DNA from: Chara braunii
Lineage: Eukaryota; Streptophyta; Charophyceae; Charales; Characeae
Reading direction: 5' to 3'
Assembly (NCBI GenBank): GCA_003427395.1
Contig: BFEA01000138.1
Coordinates: forward strand, 2,395,710-2,424,471
Length of the DNA: 28,762 bases
The stretch's first letter is position 1; the number at the start of each line of letters is the position of its first letter. Under the pieces are notes generated by a model. That model had not been told where the DNA came from. It saw only the letters and a list, made by a program, of their open reading frames with translations, and searched no databases. The position numbers and the translations under genes are program-made. Shown here one piece after another: positions 26,264 to 28,762 of this stretch.

Positions 26264-26361
26264 CTCCACTAGTCACAACAGGCACAAGACACAAAAATCG
26301 TGGCAGTGTATCTTTCCATGTTGTACTGGAAGATTTCACTCTTGTTTTGCACATTTGGAGA
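26264..26361 (+). repeat. family E mini-repeat copy 1
   Basis: CTCCACTAGTCACAACAGGC ... GTATCTTTCCATGTTGTACTGG ... TTTGCACATTTGGAGAG. Related to copies at 26442, 26710 and (inverted) 26860. Confidence 0.6.
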
Positions 26362-26441
26362 GAAGGGGAGCCAGGCCGTAAGAGGGCGGGCAAAGGCAGG
26401 TTCGACTTCCCTACTGCCAGAATCGGTTCAACTTAGGACCT

Positions 26442-26541
26442 CGATCCACTACTGTCCACATGCACAAAAGAGAAGAACTATGGCATTGTATCTTTCCATG
26501 TTGTGCCAAAAATTTCATTCCCCTCTTCCACATTTGGAGAG
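26442..26541 (+). repeat. family E mini-repeat copy 2
   Basis: GATCCACTACTGTCCACATGC ... GCATTGTATCTTTCCATGTTG ... CTTCCACATTTGGAGAG(TAGTGAGGAG). The sequence after the copy pairs imperfectly with its start, as in copy 3. Confidence 0.6.
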
Positions 26542-26707
26542 TAGTGAGGAGAGGTCCTTACCTACTGCCAGAATCAGTGGTGTGTCTGCTGTGCCTGGCA
26601 TTTGTCGGAATGACAACTGGCCTAGCCCAGTTGGTACACGGATAGCCTCCCTGCACTGCGCCTGCCACGGAATCCGTTGAAATGGTCCGTGGTGCGTTAC
26701 CTGCGGC

Positions 26708-26823
26708 CGCGCTCCGCTACTCACCACATGCACGAAAGACAATAAAAACTAGGGTGGTGTAGCTTTTTCATGTTCTAGTGGAAGATTCATTCTCATTTTG
26801 CACATTCGGTAAGTAGCGGAGCA
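26708..26823 (+). mobile_element. family E MITE, copy 3 with perfect 10-bp TIR
   Basis: Starts GCTCCGCTAC and ends GTAGCGGAGC, an exact inverted repeat, around a TGCACGAAAGACAATAAAAA ... TTTTTCATGTTCTAGTGGAAG ... TTTTGCACATTCGG interior shared with copies 1 and 2. About 115 bp, no coding capacity. Its transposon nature is inferred from the TIR and copy number within 700 bp. Confidence 0.55.
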
Positions 26824-26859
26824 ACGGCCCCTGTGCTCTCCGCCCACTCTCCGCCACCC

Positions 26860-26950
26860 ACCAAATGTGTAAACGAGAATGAATTTTCCGCTAGAAAATG
26901 GAAAGATGAACAACCATATTTTTGTCTTTTGAGCATGTGGTGAGACCAAA
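26860..26950 (-). repeat. family E mini-repeat copy 4 (inverted)
   Basis: Reverse orientation of the same unit: CCAAATGTGTAAACGAGAATG ... TTCCGCTAGAAAATGGAAAG ... TTTTGAGCATGTGGTGAG. Confidence 0.55.
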
Positions 26951-27104
26951 CAAACACCCCGCATCTAGATTTCATGTTGATAAGGGCGGTTTCTTCGCTC
27001 CGATAGTGTCAGCATACGGGTGCCACGATGTCCACACAGCAAAACAAAAACAACTCGCTTGTCTTGTCTTTTTCCTGTATTCTGTCGGTGACAATCACAA
27101 ACCA

Positions 27105-27106
<2 letters not shown>

Positions 27107-27162
<56 letters not shown>
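27107..27162. repeat. (AC)n microsatellite
   Basis: Pure CA/AC dinucleotide repeat of about 56 bp, followed by AAAGGGGGG. Confidence 0.97.
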
Positions 27163-27164
<2 letters not shown>

Positions 27165-27484
27165 GGGGGGGAAAAAAGCGATTGAGCACAGTGCGCACCC
27201 TTGCGTTGGAGCGCATCTCGATGGGCTCCACGCACAGCGCACCTGGTGTGCAGGTGTCACCGAGCGCATTCTACACGGCGCACCGCACCAGTGCGCCGCA
27301 AGTATGGTCCAGAGACAAATGAGGCAATATGTGCCCTACGTGAGGCAGTTGACTCTTGGAAAGTCGAGAGTCAGTCCCAACTCGAGAAAAGCAGACCACG
27401 AGTCAAAGATTTTTCAGCAGGCAACGCACAATCAAAGGCTGTCTGCATTCGTTCCGGAAGATTTCAGGGCCTACCCGGTCGACG

Positions 27485-27560
27485 CTATAAAAGCACGGCC
27501 AGCCCCAGTGGGTGATTCACTCTGCATATGCTGCTGGCTTGAGTGCTGGGCGAGGTAGTG
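27485..27560 (+). promoter_or_regulatory. LTR-type core promoter, possible solo or decayed LTR
   Basis: CTATAAAAGC at 27485 is followed by GCCAGCCCCAGTGGGTGATT and CACTCTGCATATGCTGCTGG. This matches the order and much of the sequence of the LTR start region at 18615-18680 (CTATAAG, CCAGCCCCTGCTGACGGG, CATTCACTCTTGCACATGCTGCT). The flanks do not align well, so this may be a related LTR family, not the same one. No internal region or second LTR is seen. Confidence 0.45.
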
Positions 27561-28077
27561 AAGAGAGCGAGAAATGAAGACAGTGCCAGCCCAGGAAGGA
27601 GAGAGAGTGTGTGGTAGAGCTACCGGTAGCCATAGCTAGGAAGGGCACTCTGCCACCATAGCTGTAGGAGAAAGGGAGACAGGGCGAGGAGGAGGGCGAT
27701 CAGGACTGTGGGTGGAGAGAGCGTCAGAGTATTGGAAGCGTACCTTGATGTGACTGGACGCTGCTGATACTGGAGCGGCTGCAGGTAACCACAGGAGGAT
27801 GAAGAAGGTTGGCGCCCACTCCATAGCCAGCATTGATGCCGGCGGTTGGGCGCCAGAGCTGGTACTTGAGGAGGAACTTCATCAGTGACTTTCAGGACAA
27901 GACTTGCATTGGTGAGGTGGCGAGTTGATGGAGACGATCCCAGTGGTGAAGAGGGAAGGAAGAGCTGACTTACTTGTACTATTGACTTTTAAACCACCAC
28001 TACCCCTGCCGTCATAAATTTGGGGGGGCTGGTAGCACAGGTCCATGAGGGCTACTGGTAGCACAGTGGGGAGAACT
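27561..28077. other. unassigned stretch
   Basis: GA-rich then GC-richer DNA without a convincing gene or repeat family. It could include the 3' part of an LTR that begins upstream. Confidence 0.35.
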
Positions 28078-28465
28078 GGCGGAGTGGCAAAATTGGAAAA
28101 TGCGTTGAATTGCCGCCGCGATTTATTTTGCTTTAAAAATGATTCCCCCCCCCCCCCACCTATAAAGAGAGCGACAAAATCTACGGACCCTCAAATTTTC
28201 AGAGTTGCTGATTCAACCTTCTGAGCGCAAAAAATCGCGAAAGTTGGGGAACTTTTCCCGTTGGCCCACACGTGGCAGAGTGGCAAAAATGGAAAATGCA
28301 ACAAAACAGCGTGGCATTTATTTCACGGTCTAAATTTTTTTTCCCCATTTTTTTGATATTTTTCCTGGAAAGATCACAACCTCATCTGCACGATCTCAAA
28401 TTCTCAGATTTTTTTCGCCAATATTCTGAGCACGAAAAATTGCCGAAGTTCGCTCTTGAAAATAT
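28078..28465 (+). repeat. diverged tandem duplication, unit about 190 bp
   Basis: Two units share GGCGGAGTGGCAAAATTGG / GGCAGAGTGGCAAAAATGG, a TTTATTT segment, CTCAAATTTTCAGA / CTCAAATTCTCAGA, TTCTGAGCGCAAAAAATCGC / TTCTGAGCACGAAAAATTGC, and AAGTT. Each unit starts with a match to a Pol III A-box (TGGCNNAGTGG), but no B-box was found. Confidence 0.6.
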
Positions 28466-28579
28466 TTGGACCAGACCCGCCTGCGCCTGCCAGTCGCCGC
28501 CCCCCCTAAGAACCCGGTCTGTAAGGCCAGGAAACACGAATTTAGGCTGACGGGGGTAGTGGTGATTTAATGAAACTAT

Positions 28580-28581
<2 letters not shown>

Positions 28582-28646
<65 letters not shown>

Positions 28647-28679
28647 CTGTGTGTGTGTGTGTGTGTCTGTGTGTCCGTC

Positions 28680-28762
<83 letters not shown>
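28582..28762. repeat. compound microsatellite (CT)n, (GT)n, (TCTG)n, (CT)n
   Basis: Runs off the right edge of the window: (CT)n to 28642, (GT)n to about 28664, (TCTG)n 28680-28708, then (CT)n. Confidence 0.97.

Overview
The window looks like repeat-rich nuclear DNA of a plant-lineage eukaryote. It has long (CT)n, (GA)n, (AC)n, (GT)n and (ATCT)n microsatellites, poly(A)/poly(T)-rich MITE-like elements, an LTR element primed by initiator tRNA-Met, a retrotransposed U6 snRNA copy, and one exon of a plant-type leucine-rich-repeat membrane protein. A charophyte alga (Chara-like) is my best guess. It rests on the style of the gag remnant and of the Penelope-like element, both typical of green lineages, and cannot be proven from the window. 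Three single N bases (11126, 13009, 24200) lie in or near repeats.

Layout. 1-90 is a (TC)n tract; 91-2718 has no recognisable gene. 2719-5866 is a nest of short transposon-like repeats that I call families A, B, C and D. 5867-11314 is the main feature: a Penelope-like retroelement with the permuted order GIY-YIG endonuclease then reverse transcriptase (Naiad/Chlamys type). Two 715-bp direct repeats flank it, and a Gag-like ORF1 (CCHC zinc knuckle, coiled coil, AT-hook, SAP-like C-terminus) precedes the RT ORF. It is inserted into a family-A element whose other half resumes at 11315. 11940-12059 is a 111-bp unit with a hammerhead-ribozyme-like core on the minus strand. 12072-13121 holds more A and B copies. 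14571-19195 is an old LTR retroelement with PBS, decayed gag, PPT and no visible pol (TR-GAG-like). 19743-19770 repeats the hammerhead stem II with a compensatory base-pair change. 20159-20256 is a U6 snRNA retropseudogene. 20529-21577 holds B and C elements. 21578-24149 is mostly unassigned. 24150-24465 is a microsatellite cluster. 24857-25328 (minus) is the last exon of an LRR transmembrane protein, preceded on its sense strand by a G-rich intron-like repeat. 26042-26130 is a near-perfect hairpin, 26264-26950 holds four small MITEs, about 27480-27560 is an LTR-promoter-like stretch, and microsatellites close the window.

How the parts work together. In the Penelope-like element, ORF1 and ORF2 are in different frames, but a consensus 106- or 142-nt intron would join them in frame into one Gag-endonuclease-RT polyprotein. 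The terminal repeat begins inside the RT thumb coding region, so the 5' repeat carries a decayed duplicate of that coding tail. A TAG codon separates the thumb from the RT core, so this copy is probably dead, although it is well preserved. The A-D families share an internal core but differ at their ends and nest in one another, which gives a relative insertion order: D and A1 into B1, and the Penelope-like element into A3.
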